Source: Tretioscincus oriximinensis
Lineage: Eukaryota > Chordata > Lepidosauria > Squamata > Gymnophthalmidae
Direction of reading: 5' to 3'
DNA length: 64,000 nt
NCBI GenBank assembly: GCA_022410635.1
Contig: JAJVDF010000262.1
Coordinates: forward strand, 443,541-507,540
The notes under the pieces were generated by a model that saw only the letters and a program-made list of their open reading frames with translations, had not been told where the DNA came from and ran no database searches. Shown here one piece after another: positions 24,097 to 36,110 of this stretch. The position numbers were made by a program, and so were the translations under genes. Each line of letters starts with the position of its first letter. Within the stretch, counting starts at the first letter, position 1.

Positions 24097-24451
24097 AGGC
24101 ACGGATAGCTCAGTTGCTTAGGAATTCGTCTCAAGCCTGGGAGATGGGGTTTCGAAGCCCTGTGTTGGAAGTGGGGAGAGGTGAGCACCTTCCACTAGCC
24201 TGTAGCTCTAGCCAACCCAGCTATTCAAAAGCATGAATTGCAAGAAATTGCAGCTGACTGCAAGTAGATACATGGGAACCACCATAGCCTGGTGGAGAAG
24301 ATAGAATGTGAGCCTTTGGGCAAAATATCCTTGTAAGCCGCTTTGAGTCCCTTTGAAAGGTGAGAAAAGCGGGGTATAAGAACCGAGTTCTTCTTCTTCT
24401 TCTTCTTCTTTCTTCTTTTTCTTCTTTCTTCTTTCTTCTTTCTTCTTCTTC
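24097..24451 (+). mobile_element. tRNA-derived SINE with (TTC)n tail, copy 2
   Basis: The head gcacggatagctcagttgct (A-box-like) and ggggtttcgaagccc (B-box-like) indicate a tRNA-type internal promoter. The body is about 200 bp. The 3' end is ttgtaagccgctttgagtcc and aagcggggtataag, then a TTC/TTTC tail from 24389. It is the best preserved of the three copies. Such SINEs are transcribed by RNA polymerase III and mobilised by LINE proteins. Confidence 0.88.
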
Positions 24452-25181
24452 ATATACCTGATATCCTACTATGGTCCAGCAGGGCTGTGGGTCTTACTTC
24501 TAAACATATATGTCTTAGAAATATCAAAGTTCTTTTTTTAAAAAAAGCAATGAAGCATTTTTTCTTAAGATTGATTTCCAAGACAGTATGACCCTTAAGT
24601 AAATTTTGTACTGCCTCCTCAAGCTTTCAGGAAGGGCCCTTCTAAGAAGAAAAGGCAGCTACAATAAATGATATATGCAGCTCAGTCTTGGAATTAAAGG
24701 GTGTTCTTTGTGATTACAGCAAAAGCAAAACAAAAAGCGCACCCCAAACTCTCGGCTATGAGAAGAGCATGAAGCACTACTCTATGACCACAGTTGCATG
24801 ATTTAAAAAGAAAAGGTAATCTTTCAAATATGGAGCAAGCTTCTTCTTTCCATTGAAGCATCTCATTTAACTGAAATTTAATGATTTATCAGTAACATCC
24901 TGGCAGTTTATTCAATTTTGAAAACTATTTCAGACACAGGTTTAACACTTCTGTAGGTGCACTGATAAAAGTATTTCCACAATTGAAAGTCCCCACAGTT
25001 TATCAGTAGTAAAAGAGCGAAGTCCTCTACTCAAAGCCCTTTACATATAGCTCATATAAAACAAGAGTAAATGCAGAATAAGCATTTGCTTATTTAAAAG
25101 TGGTCATCTTTATGCATCATGCGAAACCATAATCCTTCAGTTTATTGAGAGAAAATATTTATATAACCTGTAACAGAGTGA

Positions 25182-25565
25182 AGAAGAAAAAGAAAAAGAA
25201 AAAGAAAAAGAAAAAGAAAAAGAAAAAGAAAAAGAAAAAGAAAAAGAAGAAGAAGAAGAAGAAGAAGAAGAAGAAGAAGAAGAAGAAGAAGAAGANNNNN
25301 NNNNNNNNNNNNNNNNNNNNNNNNNNNNNNNNNNNNNNNNNNNNNNNNNNNNNNNNNNNNNNNNNNNNNNNNNNNNNNNNNNNNNNNNNNNNNNNNNNNN
25401 NNNNNNNNNNNNNNNNNNNNNNNNNNNNNNNNNNNNNNNNNNNNNNNNNNNNNNNNNNNNNNNNNNNNNNNNNNNGAAGAAGAAGAAGAAGAAGAAGAAG
25501 AAGAAGAAGAAGAAGAAGAAGAAGAAGAAGAAGAAGAAGAAGAAGAAGAAGAAGAAGAAGAAGAA
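25182..25565 (+). repeat. (AAAAAG)n then (GAA)n microsatellite spanning an assembly gap
   Basis: About ten AGAAAA-type hexamers (25182-25246) pass directly into GAA trinucleotides (25247-25295), then 180 N (25296-25475), then perfect GAA to 25565. The gap most likely reflects unresolved repeat length. All open frames across it are artefacts. Confidence 0.95.
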
Positions 25566-26879
25566 GCCATTGCTCAGCATGGCAATGGCATTGATTTAAG
25601 CTGGCAAGGACAGAAGCAGGCACTTTATTCCTCCCTATTATGGGCCTGAGCACAACATGGTACCGCCCTGGAGATTGCTGCCCTGACTCTTAGTAAATGC
25701 CTTCTGACATTTCAATGTTGTTGAACCACTTCAGCCAGACTCCTGTGCCAGTTAATTCCCCTTACCTCCAAGGAGTCTCAACATATCCCCAAGCTGGCAG
25801 ACAGGAGCCAATATCAATATGTGTTATAATTTTCATTTTCAATCTTGACTCTTGGTCCAATGTTGCATAATAAATACAACTACGATAGTTCATTGTTGAC
25901 ACGAGGATAAAAATCTTAACATCTGAAAGCTTCACAATTTTCTTCCTAAGGCAAGATATGGGCAGCTGGCCCATAAGGGTAAAATGATCATCACCAGTTC
26001 AGAACCTGAGTCCTCTTTTTCTGGATTGGCTAATGTGTTCATAAATCATAAGGTCAGTTATTATGTTAGAGTGCAAAGAACTGCAGGACTTTCCTTTACC
26101 TGTTACAAACTCTAGTACTGCTTCTTCATAGCTGCCTGGCTCTCCATTCTAATAATCACCATGGATATCAACTGTGGCTGTATCCACACAGCAGACTCAT
26201 GGCTGCATGGGAAAAGAATGGAGGTTGCTTCACTGCACATCCACATGCCTCTTCAGCACTAATTGTGCTGAAAAGGCCTTTCTTCAGAAACCAGAAAGTG
26301 TACTCTTGTGCCAGAGCCTTCTTGAGATCTGCTCCCATTGCCATGTCTGCGAAAATGGACCTAGCAGTCAATTGCATGCAGGCATGCATGGAGACTTCTG
26401 AGTCCACATGAGTGGGAGGCTAGCATCTTGGCAGATATCATGGCTGCGCCGTACCAGCCATGGAGGCCACTAGACCCTAAAGCCTGCTATAGGCACAAGC
26501 CCCTAAGGCCCACTATAGACTTAAAACACGCTTCATAGGCGTATGTGTGATGGAGCCCATGACAGTAGGAAGGGCAGATGAACTGACTGTGTCTCCATAG
26601 CACATAGAAAGACATCTTGGCAGGGCAATTAAGTTGCTGGATGCACTGCAGACCAAATAGGTGTCTCATCAATGGAACACTCATCAAAAGTACAAAATAT
26701 TCAGTATTCAAGAAGAGACTCTGAGGTTGAGTCTTGTTTCCTAAACTGAGATGCTCTGGTTTGCTGGGTTCTGTACATAAAGAATAAGAAGATACTCCAT
26801 GGACTAGCATTGCTCCTTGAGTAGCACAGTCTTAGCTATGACAGCAGAGTGCCTACCTCCATTTCACTAGCTACAGGCT

Positions 26880-27460
26880 TTTCTAAGTAGGGACAATCTG
26901 ATCACAGTAATCCACGCTCTAGTAACTTCCAAACTGGACAATTGTAATTCACTCTTGGTGGGGCTGCCTTCATGACAGTTTAAATGATGAAGCTGGTGCA
27001 GAATGCAGCATCTAGAAAACAACTGATCAGAATAGCTGGGTATACAACACCAGTCTTAAAAGAACTGCATTGACTGCCAGTTACTACTGAGCTCTAGTTC
27101 AGGTGTAATGTATAAGGCCATAATGTTTTGGGTTCCAAATATCTAAAGGAACACCTCTTTACCTATGAATCAGCCTGCATCTTTAGATCTGAAAGGGAGG
27201 TCCTCCTGGGTGTACCATCTCACTCCACAGTAAAAGGGAGCTCAGAGTGGGATCTTCCTAGTAATGGTCTCCAGACTGAGGAAGAGTCACCAACTTGATG
27301 TTCATCAAGTATCATCATTGTTTACTTTCAAAAAATCTTTGAAGATGCGCCCCTTTGGCTGAAGAAACAGTTTCCCACCCAACGTTTGATATTTCTGTTT
27401 TGAATTCTGTTTTTGTTGTTGTTGATAACCTCCCTGATATCTTTGGGTATATGGTAGGTA
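26880..27460 (+). mobile_element. L2/CR1-type LINE fragment (RT C-terminal coding and 3' tail)
   Basis: Broken plus-strand frames encode a series reminiscent of vertebrate L2 and CR1 ORF2 ends: a leucine-rich stretch ending in LDNCNSLLVG-like sequence, then KLVQNAASRK-like, then VLKELH-LPVTTEL-like, each interrupted by stops or shifts. The 3' tail at 27,410-27,450 (gttgttgataacctccctga, then tctttgggtatatgg) matches the general L2-type ending. It is a dead copy. Confidence 0.6.
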
Positions 27461-27997
27461 GTAAAACAAAGAAACAAAAAATAGGAAACTTCCTTCTAAA
27501 AGGTTGCGTGCCATGGCAGTCTGTTCTGGAGAAAGGACCTCCCTGAGGCAACTTCTACCAGAGAATTGAGTCATAAGCCATTTATATCTAATTTTCTTAC
27601 TGGTTCATTAATGTGCTTTATATTCCCCGAGTTAGAGCAAAACCAATTTGTGTGAAGTTATTTTCATTACTTACTTTTGCTTAAGGACATAAGAACATGT
27701 GTTGCTCAAGAGGTTTAACAACTAGCAGGTGCTACACAATTTTTTATTCACTTCTGCAAAGTACCAGAATGTGGGAGGAAAATGCAAGTGGGTTGGACAG
27801 CCTGGACTAATTTCATGTGGTACAAAATGTAAAACCTGGGGTGAGGAAGGGAAGATTCATGGTTTAACCATGAAATTCATTGCGTGACTTTGCCCCATAT
27901 ATTTTAGAATGCTATCTGACCCTGAAGACAAGGCAATTCAAAAGAAATGCTACCAGGGAGATACTGTTGTGGTAAGTGAGCCTGTATTAAAGTTGCA

Positions 27998-28137
27998 GTT
28001 GGCTGTATCCACACATCATTTTTATTCCACTACTGTAGTGGAATATTCCACAATAAAGCATTGTAGGGGTTATTCCAGAATATCCATGATTTATTGCAAA
28101 ATGTAGTGGAATAAATAAGTGATGTGTGTATGCAACC
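27998..28137. repeat. Palindromic DNA element
   Basis: The left end (gttggctgtatccacacatc) and the right end (gatgtgtgtatgcaacc) are inverted. Further in, tattccactac pairs with gtagtggaata. It is about 140 bp with no coding capacity. Ends of the type ggctgtatccacac recur near 26,170 and 31,920, suggesting a local family. Confidence 0.6.
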
Positions 28138-28171
28138 GAAGCCCACTTGAAAAGTGGCTGAATTAACACAT

Positions 28172-29264
28172 TTTCAGAGAAATAGCCGTGTTAGTCTAGT
28201 AGAAAGTCCAGCAATGGAGCTAGTAGCACTTTGAGACTAACTTGAGAAAAGAGGGTGGAATAAGCTTTCGTAGACACGTCTACTTCTTCAGATGCTGAGG
28301 GACTAATGTCAGCGTCAGGTATTTATAGAAAACTATGTATGGGAGATGACAAAGCATATGCAAATGTGATAAGGTGATGAACTGAAGGTTAGAAAAACAG
28401 GTAAATAGCAGAAACTAATCTTGTCATGTGAAAAAATCCCTGGGGCAACAAGAGGCATTCTCTGATAATAAATCAATCAAATACTTAACAGATTCCATAA
28501 AAATGTATAATTGGCCTGGAAACCATTATCTTTGTTAAGTTCTTTGTTGATGTCTTGGAACTTATGAATGTATTCAAGTTCTGCTGCTTCTCTTTCAAGG
28601 ACTGCAGTCCTGAGGTCTGAGATAGAATGTCCTGGAAGATAGAAGTGTTCAGCAACTGGTTTCTGTGTGTTGCCACTTCGAATATCTGATTTGTGTCCAC
28701 TTATTCTCTGGCGTAGGAATTGTCCTGTTTGCCCAATGTAGAGTGTTGAGGGCATTGTTGGCAGAAAATGGAATACACCACATTAGAAGACGAGCATGTA
28801 AAAGTGCCTCTAATATTGTGGGTTGTGTTATCAGGTCCCGTGATTACATTGCCAGGGTGCATGTATGAGCAGAGGTGACATCTGGGTTTGTGGCAGGGTC
28901 TAGTTCCTATTTCTCCATCCGTGTTCTGTGTTCTTTGTGTGAGGAGTTGTTTGAAGTTGGGTGGTTGTAAGCCAGCAAAGGTTTAAACCTAAGTATTTGA
29001 TTGATTTACTATCAGACTTTGCCTCTTGCTGCCCTAAGGACTTTTTCACATGAGAGGATTAGCTTCTGCTATTTACCTGTTTTTCTAAACCTGGAGTTCA
29101 TATCCCATCACACTTGCATATGCTTTGTCATCTCCCATACACAATTTCCTATAAATACCTGACGCTGACATTAGTCCCTCAGCATCTGAAGAAGTAGATG
29201 TGTCTACGAAAGCTTATGCCACCCACTTTTCTCCTGTTAGTCTCAAAGTGCTACTAGTCCCTTT
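28172..29264. mobile_element. Penelope-like element with long inverted terminal copies and 15-bp target duplication
   Basis: The same 15 bp (GCTGAATTAACACAT) lie at 28157-28171 and 29265-29279. Between them, the first 300 bp or so and the last 280 bp are inverted copies of each other (left begins ttttcagagaaatagccgtg; the matching right end holds cacttttctcctgttagtct). The middle carries a minus-strand GIY-YIG-type coding remnant. This arrangement, inverted terminal copies around a truncated body, is known for Penelope-like retroelements. Such elements encode a reverse transcriptase with or without a GIY-YIG endonuclease; no reverse transcriptase is visible here, so this copy is non-autonomous. 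Confidence 0.8.
28477..28755 (-). pseudogene. GIY-YIG endonuclease remnant of a Penelope-like element
   Basis: The 92-codon minus-strand frame has LYIGQTGQFLRQRISGHK near its start, then PVAEHFYLPGHSISDL. LYIGQTG corresponds to the second half (YIG) of the GIY-YIG motif. The following R-x3-H helix and the HF...GH segment match the endonuclease domain at the C-terminus of Penelope-like proteins. The frame lacks the upstream reverse transcriptase and the first GIY tyrosine region. It is a fragment inside the repeat described at 28172-29264. Confidence 0.75.
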
Positions 29265-29279
29265 GCTGAATTAACACAT

Positions 29280-31490
29280 CTAAGCCATCCCTGAATGGCA
29301 ACACTTGTAAAGAAAAACAGATATTAAACAGAAGTGCTTTCTTATAGCCCTCATCAATCAGTCATCTCAATTGTACCTTTGACTTTATAGGAAGTAGATA
29401 ACCTGCTATAAAAACACTTCCATATATGACTGTAATCAACAAACAGACTCTATTCAGACAGATTCTAAAAGCAAGGATTATTCTTGCAGTATATTGGGAC
29501 TGCTGCATATATCTGTCCTAGGATACAGAAGTGAAATTCCATAATGTCATTTTTAAAAATATATATCATTTTTCACATACAGCTGAATACAACAGAGGAC
29601 AGCCCACAAATATAAAGATAACAAAACCAATAAGAATACAAATATATATTACATTGCAGGATATTGTTATTGTGGGAGGAAGACCACCCAACCTGGACTA
29701 TCTGCATCGCAGTATTGTCTAGTTTGTCTGGCACTGGTTCTATCCTTGTGGAAAGTGTTAACTGTGCATGTGCAGAAGCAAACCTAAATCAGTACTCACT
29801 GCACAAATGTGGGAGCAGGCACTTGCCTAGGGCTGGAAATTGCTATTATATACCTTGGGAACAAGGGCCAGGCAAGTAAGGATTTAGGCTTGCCTCATGT
29901 TTTTACTTAAGAGAAATGGTTTTTTTTGCAAAAGCAGCTTTAGTTTAAACTCCCTGCTTTGCAATTTGCCTGATCCAAAAGCCTGAAAAAAGGAAGAATA
30001 TGAAGGAAATCTGCTGTAAATTATACATTTTAAATAGATAAGCAGGTGGAATCAACATTCGAAGACTAGCTGTGTTGCATTCTTTCTTCTCAAAGCTTCC
30101 ATTTTTCATGTTATTATCTAAACACTACCCAGCAAGGTAAAGTGCTTAATAGACACAACAGAGCTGTAAATCACCCACCTGCACAATTTGTCTCCTTCGT
30201 TGACAGCCACCATTTAAGATATAGCAGTGACTGTGGGAATTTGAGGCTGCTGAGCTTCCTCTTTCTCTTGTGAGGCGAATTTCAAATCAGAAGAACGAAG
30301 CTGTTTAAAAGGCAATTCAATATTAAACTCTCATAATCCTTGAGGTAGAAGAAACATGCTATTTTTACATTTTCATGCACTGAATGGCCTATCCTTGCAC
30401 CTGGTTTTAGGGGCTCATCAGAACTTTGAGTTGCTCACCAGAAATATATATGGTATTTTTTTTAAAAAAAGTTTATTGAAATATACCAAACAATCAAACA
30501 TTAGAAATAAAACTCACCCAAATTTTGCCCTCCCCTCCCACATACCTGCCAAATTTTAACCAGTTTACAAACAGAATCTTTGCATTCTTTTCTAGCCTTG
30601 TAGTCCCCAACCCTAGTAGTAACAGATGCAATCAGGAGGTGAAGAATCTCAGAACAGGGATTTACAGGAAAACTGTGAATCAAACCAAGCCCGTATTCCC
30701 CTCTATCCTGTCATGGAAATGACGTCAAAAACATTTTTGGGTGTACACATGCAGTGCCATTAAGTCTTGGCTTACATGAGGATTTTGACAGTGGCATTTC
30801 CAGATTCTCCACTGAGTACCAGTTCCTTTTTTTCTAGAAAAAAGCACTGGATGTCCCTAACCATTACACTGAAGAAACTTTGCAAATATCTGTTGAAAGA
30901 AGGGAAAAAAAACAGGAGGGAAAGGAAATGTATGTGAACTGAGTAGCAAGGAGAGACATTGATGATTATTTTTTTGTAATGGACATTTCAAATTTATTTC
31001 TCTTGTCATTAAACATCTGCAAATGGATTATTAGAAGATACAAATCCTATAATACAGTAATTTCTGAAAAGTGTAATTCTTATCCTTTGCTTTACCTCTA
31101 CTTTATTTTTTTTTCTTTTAATTTATGAGTCCACACAGTTTGCAAATAAAATGTAATTTGCAAAGAAGCTATAATCTTGCCTTACAACAACTTGGTAATT
31201 TGAAGCCACATAATTCTAAAACGAGTGATCTTGTCACTGGAATGGATACATCAACAGAGGGCATGAATGCTGGTGTTTATGATCCTGTCTTGTTTCAGCT
31301 GGTTTTAAAGGTTTAAAACGTTTAGAAGGTTTTGTTTTTGTTTTATTAACTTTGTCTTTGTTCCTTCTTTGGCACTTTAGGAAGAAAGGCAATTTGCAAA
31401 GACAATAAAAAATTATTTGACTTCAGACGCTTGCTGGATTGGACCATAGCTCACCTAGTCCAACATCATGATCCATCAACCCAAAACAAT
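29280..31490. other. Intergenic, no gene recognised
   Basis: AT-rich sequence with a few homopolymer runs. Around 31,420-31,480 a phrase (gctggattggaccatagctc, then acctagtccaacatc) looks like a short CR1/L2 3' scrap. No open frame with family resemblance was found. Confidence 0.5.
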
Positions 31491-31672
31491 GGTTGCGTTC
31501 ACACAACGAGCTAAAAACCGGAATAAAGCTATATTCCAGAACATAGCAATCTTGTGCCCAAATGCCTCACTGCCTGCTTTCAGGGGCTGCTACTGCCATC
31601 ATTGGAGGATCATTTGCCTGCTCCTTGAAGCCAGTCTGTCAGCCCCCGAAAGCAAGTGGAGGTCTGGCTAGA

Positions 31673-31880
31673 GGAAATTCTTCCAAAGCAAAGAGGCGGC
31701 AGAGATGGCCGTGTTCTGCTGGCCCCATCCATATGGAGCCTAGTTTTGGGTAACATTTGGGGATATTTTGGCATGTGGATGGCCAAGCTCTGTCCCAAAA
31801 TGTTACCCAGAATTAGGCTCTGTATGGATGGGGCCAGCAGAACACGGCCAACTCCGCCTCTTTACTTCGGAAGAATTTCC
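31673..31880. repeat. Fold-back repeat A (adjacent to B)
   Basis: The left arm (ggaaattcttccaaagcaaa, then ccgtgttctgctggccccatcc) and the right arm (ggatggggccagcagaacac, then cggaagaatttcc) are inverted copies of about 95 bp around a short centre near 31,775. The open frames on both strands come from this symmetry. Confidence 0.85.
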
Positions 31881-31885
31881 TATTG

Positions 31886-32096
31886 CAGCAGTAGCTGTCA
31901 AAAGGACTGCACTGCATTGTCAGGCTGCATCCACAGGGAGCCAATCTGTCCCTCAGAATAGGAGTCTGCCAATCCATTAGGCCTGCCATAGTCTACACTA
32001 GCATGTGGTTGGCAGGCTCCTATTCCAAGGAACAGATTGGCTCCCTGTGGATGCAGCCTGTCAGTGCAGTGCTGTCCTTTTGACAGTTACTGCTGC
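31886..32096. repeat. Fold-back repeat B
   Basis: The left arm (gcagcagtagctgtcaaaag, then ggctgcatccacagggagcc) is mirrored by the right arm (ggctccctgtggatgcagcc, then cttttgacagttactgctgc). Arms are about 90 bp around a centre near 31,990. It directly abuts fold-back A, which suggests nested or tandem insertion of related palindromic elements. Confidence 0.85.
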
Positions 32097-32269
32097 GTCC
32101 TCGTTTTCACCTCTCGTGCCTTTTGTACATGCGCTAGATGGTTGCGAGAGGACGGAAGTTGGCTGCGAGAAGACGGATGTTCTCAGGAATGATGCCTGAA
32201 TATCCCAGCAATAGTTTATTCCGAGATAAATGGCATTTATTGTGAGACGACTGCTGAAAGACACTTAAC

Positions 32270-32530
32270 ACAAGTGGCAGAACCTCCTTCATCTCGCCCC
32301 GATTGAGTAAGAAAACAGCTGTGGAATTCAAGCAGCAGAAGAAAACTTCACTCTCTCTTAACTCTTTGCAATTAGCATTTAGAGACATCCATTCCAAACT
32401 AAAGATGATGCCTAGGTAACAATCTTATTAGCCGTTGATACACACTTGGAATTACACGAATTAATGAAATCCTTTCTTAAAGCTATCCACACTAGTAGTT
32501 TTGACCTCATGTTGGTTTTAGCAGTATGAT
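32270..32530 (-). mobile_element. CR1-type LINE 3' fragment
   Basis: Read on the minus strand, the sequence has the order found in the CR1-like fragment at 53165-53400: aaagaaaggatttcatt-type start, a short track with taggcatcatcttta, then ttagagac and a leucine-rich stretch. It is strongly decayed. Recognition is by comparison with the other copies in this window. Confidence 0.4.
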
Positions 32531-33954
32531 TTGTAAACTTTATCATTTAAATTTCATTATTATAAATTAGCTAATTAATGACATATAAATATCTTAATAT
32601 AATTTTAAGACAGATATTGTGGCTTTTATGTAGCTCTTGTAAAATCTGGGCTACTTAGCAAGGGAGAAGAAAGAATTTACAGAGCCGGGAGAGAGCAAGA
32701 GGAGATAGAAGTTTTGATATAAAGCTCCATGTGACAAAAGTACATGCATTCTACGATGCTGTTATTTGTATTCCAATTGGATTTAGCAGAAATTTTAAAG
32801 AAGTAAATATGCAAATAAAGTATACCTATTCAATGCAGGATTTCTAGAAGATAATGTTCTTGGAGTCTCTGAAGAAGCCAAAAAACGAAGCTCATGTCTG
32901 GAAGAGAAAGTGCTGTCTGCAAACTTCCTCTCCTTGTTGTATGAGTGTTTGTGTTTTGCATGAGTTGGTCTGAAGGTCATCAGAATATTTTCAAGGAGTG
33001 GCTTATGCTGGGAAGTAAATTATTATCCTGCTTTGAAATGATGGTGGTTGTGGTGGAAATGGAGGAGGGTTTCTCCTCCCTAAATGTTTAGAGGTCAGCA
33101 GCACTAGAGACATTAGAAGAAAATTACTTCAACAAAGTACCCTGTTGTTTAGAAATAGGTCACATGCTGGAGCTAAGCAGAGGTAATTAAAGCTTGTGTC
33201 ACCTTTTAAATGCGAGCAACAATGCCAATCAAGGAACTGTCGCTGGGAATTTGCGCAGCAGGCCCTGACTCTGGTAATCATATTTATGAAGGACCAGCCA
33301 ATAAGCTTGTTCGTAGTCGGGGGATTCTCGTCAGCAGTCAAGCGATGCAAGATTTTGATTTATTATTATCTTGATTTTGTGTTCCATACAGTTAATCTCT
33401 GTTTTGCTTATCTGTTTCAGCTGTGGAATTTATTTATTATGTAACTGGGTTATTCCAAAGAACCTCTGCTACCGTGAGAAAACAATTATTATTTGGCTGA
33501 TAAATCCATAGTATTGCTTCTCATCTGTATATGTGTACTGTATGTGTACAGTAAATCAAGTGATCTGTGTTATTTAGTATATTTCTGTGCAGCTTTTAAG
33601 TACTACAGGCCAAACATTTAGTACATATTATATATATGCAAACAAATAAATATAAAATCTTTAGAAAACATGCAGGATGAAAAGACAGAACCAAGTGAAA
33701 ACAGATAAGGCTTATATTTCACAGAAATAAGCCCTAGCAGCTCCTGCTTGATCAGGGAGTTCTGTACTAGACACTAAATGCACAAAGTTTAGTTTATGTT
33801 CTCATGAATCAGCCACTATGGGTCCAGAGATGGACTGTCAGACTGAACAGTTCGTTTCTGCAACATTTTCCATTGACAAAAGTTGTGGTTTTTTTCAATG
33901 AAAAATTGGTGTTGTTTTATAATACTGGTTGCCATCAAACCAAAGTAATGAGTT

Positions 33955-34200
33955 TGACAATAAATTGAACATGTTCATACAAATGGATACTAGGATGGAT
34001 GTCTGGATGCTGCCTCTGGGATGAAGCAACAGGCAGGACTCCTGAGATACCATTTGCAGGGCATCATGAACAGGTGCATATTTTGCTTTCCTCTGTTCGG
34101 ACTGCCCAGGTGCATCTGGGGGGCCTTTGTGTGACACAGAATGCTGGACTCGATGGGCTGTGGCCTGATCCAGTATGGCTCTTCTTATTTTCTTACATCT
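33955..34200 (+). mobile_element. CR1/L2-type LINE 3' end
   Basis: The segment contains tgctgcctctgggatgaagc, accatttgcagggcatcatg, ctggactcgatgggctgtgg and cctgatccagtatggctctt, ending in ttattttctta. This is the characteristic CR1-like 3' UTR ending (ggctcttcttatnttctta). A sister copy is at 52255-52690 (plus), and a minus-strand copy is at 45165-45430. Confidence 0.75.
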
Positions 34201-35084
34201 TTATTCTGTTTGTGCACATCTTTAGCCTATGCTAAAGCATAGTGCCTCGGAGAATCAAGGAATGGAAATTAAAAGGAACTTCCAACATACATAACCTAGT
34301 GTTCCCTGATTTGTTTACTGTGTACCAAGTTCAGTGTTCTTTTTTGAGAAGCTTAAGGTCTGTTTCCTGACGGAACTCTTGAAGTTTTTGATAAGAGTGC
34401 TAAGGTGTGAACAACAGGGTGAGGAAACTTTCCACCCTGAGCCTTAGTCTAGACTTACCATCTGCATAGTATAGTTGACTATGGTAGGTCCCATTTGAGG
34501 ACTGTAATAATGTACATTAGCTTGACAATTGGCACCCATATTCTATAGCCCAGAATTGGGCTCAATGCAGAAAGGCTCTTATAAATTTTAGATTAGTGAA
34601 ANTGGTAAGAGATCTAAAATAAATAATTCTTACTGCACAAAGTCTCGACAGGAAGAGATCATTCATGTGACTGAGGGCACTTTAATTGTGAGCAAACCTT
34701 GTATATTTCTATATCACTGAAGGGGTTTAAGGATCCCAGGATCATTAAAAGGAGGCTTGTTTACACAAATACAGAAACGCGTAACACAGAAGCTAAACGA
34801 ATCTCCAGGTCAAAATTATAGGGATTATGTGATGTGCCTTATATCACATACAGAAAAAAAGTAGAAAAAAAGCATCTTGAAGGTGGTAAAACCACTAACT
34901 GCACTTCCAAAATACATTTTCTTTAATATGGATTAGAAATGGGATTGGGCATATGATACTACCATAGCTGTTATATGCTGTTAATCTCTAAACCACTTTT
35001 TTTTCAAATTTAATGGATGTACTTTTTAGGGGCTGCTTGAATCCTGCATTACTTTCCAAAGTTGGAGCAAGAACTAAGCTTATG

Positions 35085-35436
35085 CAGTGCTTTTTTCCAC
35101 AAAAAAAGGTGACGGTACTAACGCCGGTGAGGGGGGGCGGCGCGGCGTTAGCAGAGGGCGCCCCCCCTGCCCCGCCTAAACTCCGCAGTATTGCCTAAAC
35201 TCCGCAGTACCGCCTAAACTCCGCAGTACCCCCCGCTACCGCCGCCCCGCCCGCCTAAACTCTGCAGTACCGGCACCTTTTATTTAGGGGGGTGGGGGGG
35301 TGGGGCGCAGAGTTAGTGAGAGGCGGTGTTATTTAGGCGGGGGGGGCAGGGCGGGGGGCAGGGGGACGGCCCTGCCTGCCTAAATAAAAGGTGCCGGTAC
35401 TGCGTTCCGGCGCATTCCGCCACAAAAAAAGCCCTG
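35085..35436. mobile_element. GC-rich hAT-type MITE with 8-bp target duplication
   Basis: Flanked by identical AGCTTATG at 35077-35084 and 35437-35444. Inverted ends are CAGTGCTTTTTT on the left and AAAAAAAGCCCTG on the right. Subterminal repeats include ggtgacggtactaacgccgg and ggtgccggtactgcgttccgg. The interior is a very GC-rich block (g-runs and ccgccc units) in otherwise AT-rich DNA, with cctaaactccgcagtac repeated four times around 35,175-35,265. The 61-codon open frame within is not a gene. Confidence 0.88.
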
Positions 35437-35472
35437 AGCTTATGTCAGTATGGTCCTTTATGTACTGAGTCT

Positions 35473-35607
35473 TATTTTGGACTATATCCTGAAATATAGA
35501 TTTGCCACCCACATGTTAGTACTGACTATTGTAGGCCTCTCCCAGGTCCTGCTGTAGTCTACACCAGTATGTGGATGGCAAATTCCTATTCCAGGATGAA
35601 ATTAAGA
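35473..35607. repeat. Short palindromic element
   Basis: The left arm attttggactatatcctgaa, then atttgccacccacatg, is mirrored on the right by atgtggatggcaaattccta, then ttccaggatgaaatta. The sequence tggattatatctt plus gccatccacatg near 11,490-11,535 looks like half of the same element. Confidence 0.6.
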
Positions 35608-36110
35608 ATAAAGGCCTGTGCAACTTCGCCTTCCGAAAAAAAGTAAGATCAACATTGTGGTTTCATAAAGTGCAATTTTATAAATTGGTATCGACAAACT
35701 TTTTTTAAATGAATCGAGCTGGATCTGTACTATTGCTGTGCTAGACAATATATTCTTTATGGAATACTTATTTAGGGCCTTTGTGCAACAGCTGTATGCT
35801 AGATTACTCTGCTGCAGAGCATGACAGGATGCAAAACCCCGACACACTATCATAAAGATTTCTGGTCCCCATTTTGTGATATAATCTAGTGCAGAAAGGT
35901 CCGTAGTTTCATAATCTTAAAAGCTTTTATAACTCTCATTAGTTCACGGGAAAAATCACTGTCCGTAATTGCAATTGTTTCTATGATCCAAATCATTTGA
36001 TTTTAATTCCTACAATCAAATTATATAGTGTACTTCCCATTTTTCTTCCCATCTTCAGATACTTTTTTGATAATGTTTTTAATATGACAATTTTGTATTG
36101 TTTTTATTGT

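Noticed and set aside
24097..24170. A tRNA gene
   Set aside because: A- and B-box-like sequence is present, but it is the head of a repeated SINE with a LINE-type tail; it is not a stand-alone cloverleaf.
25137..25653. Four long open frames of about 140-165 codons
   Set aside because: They are translations of GAA/AAAAAG repeats and of the N gap.
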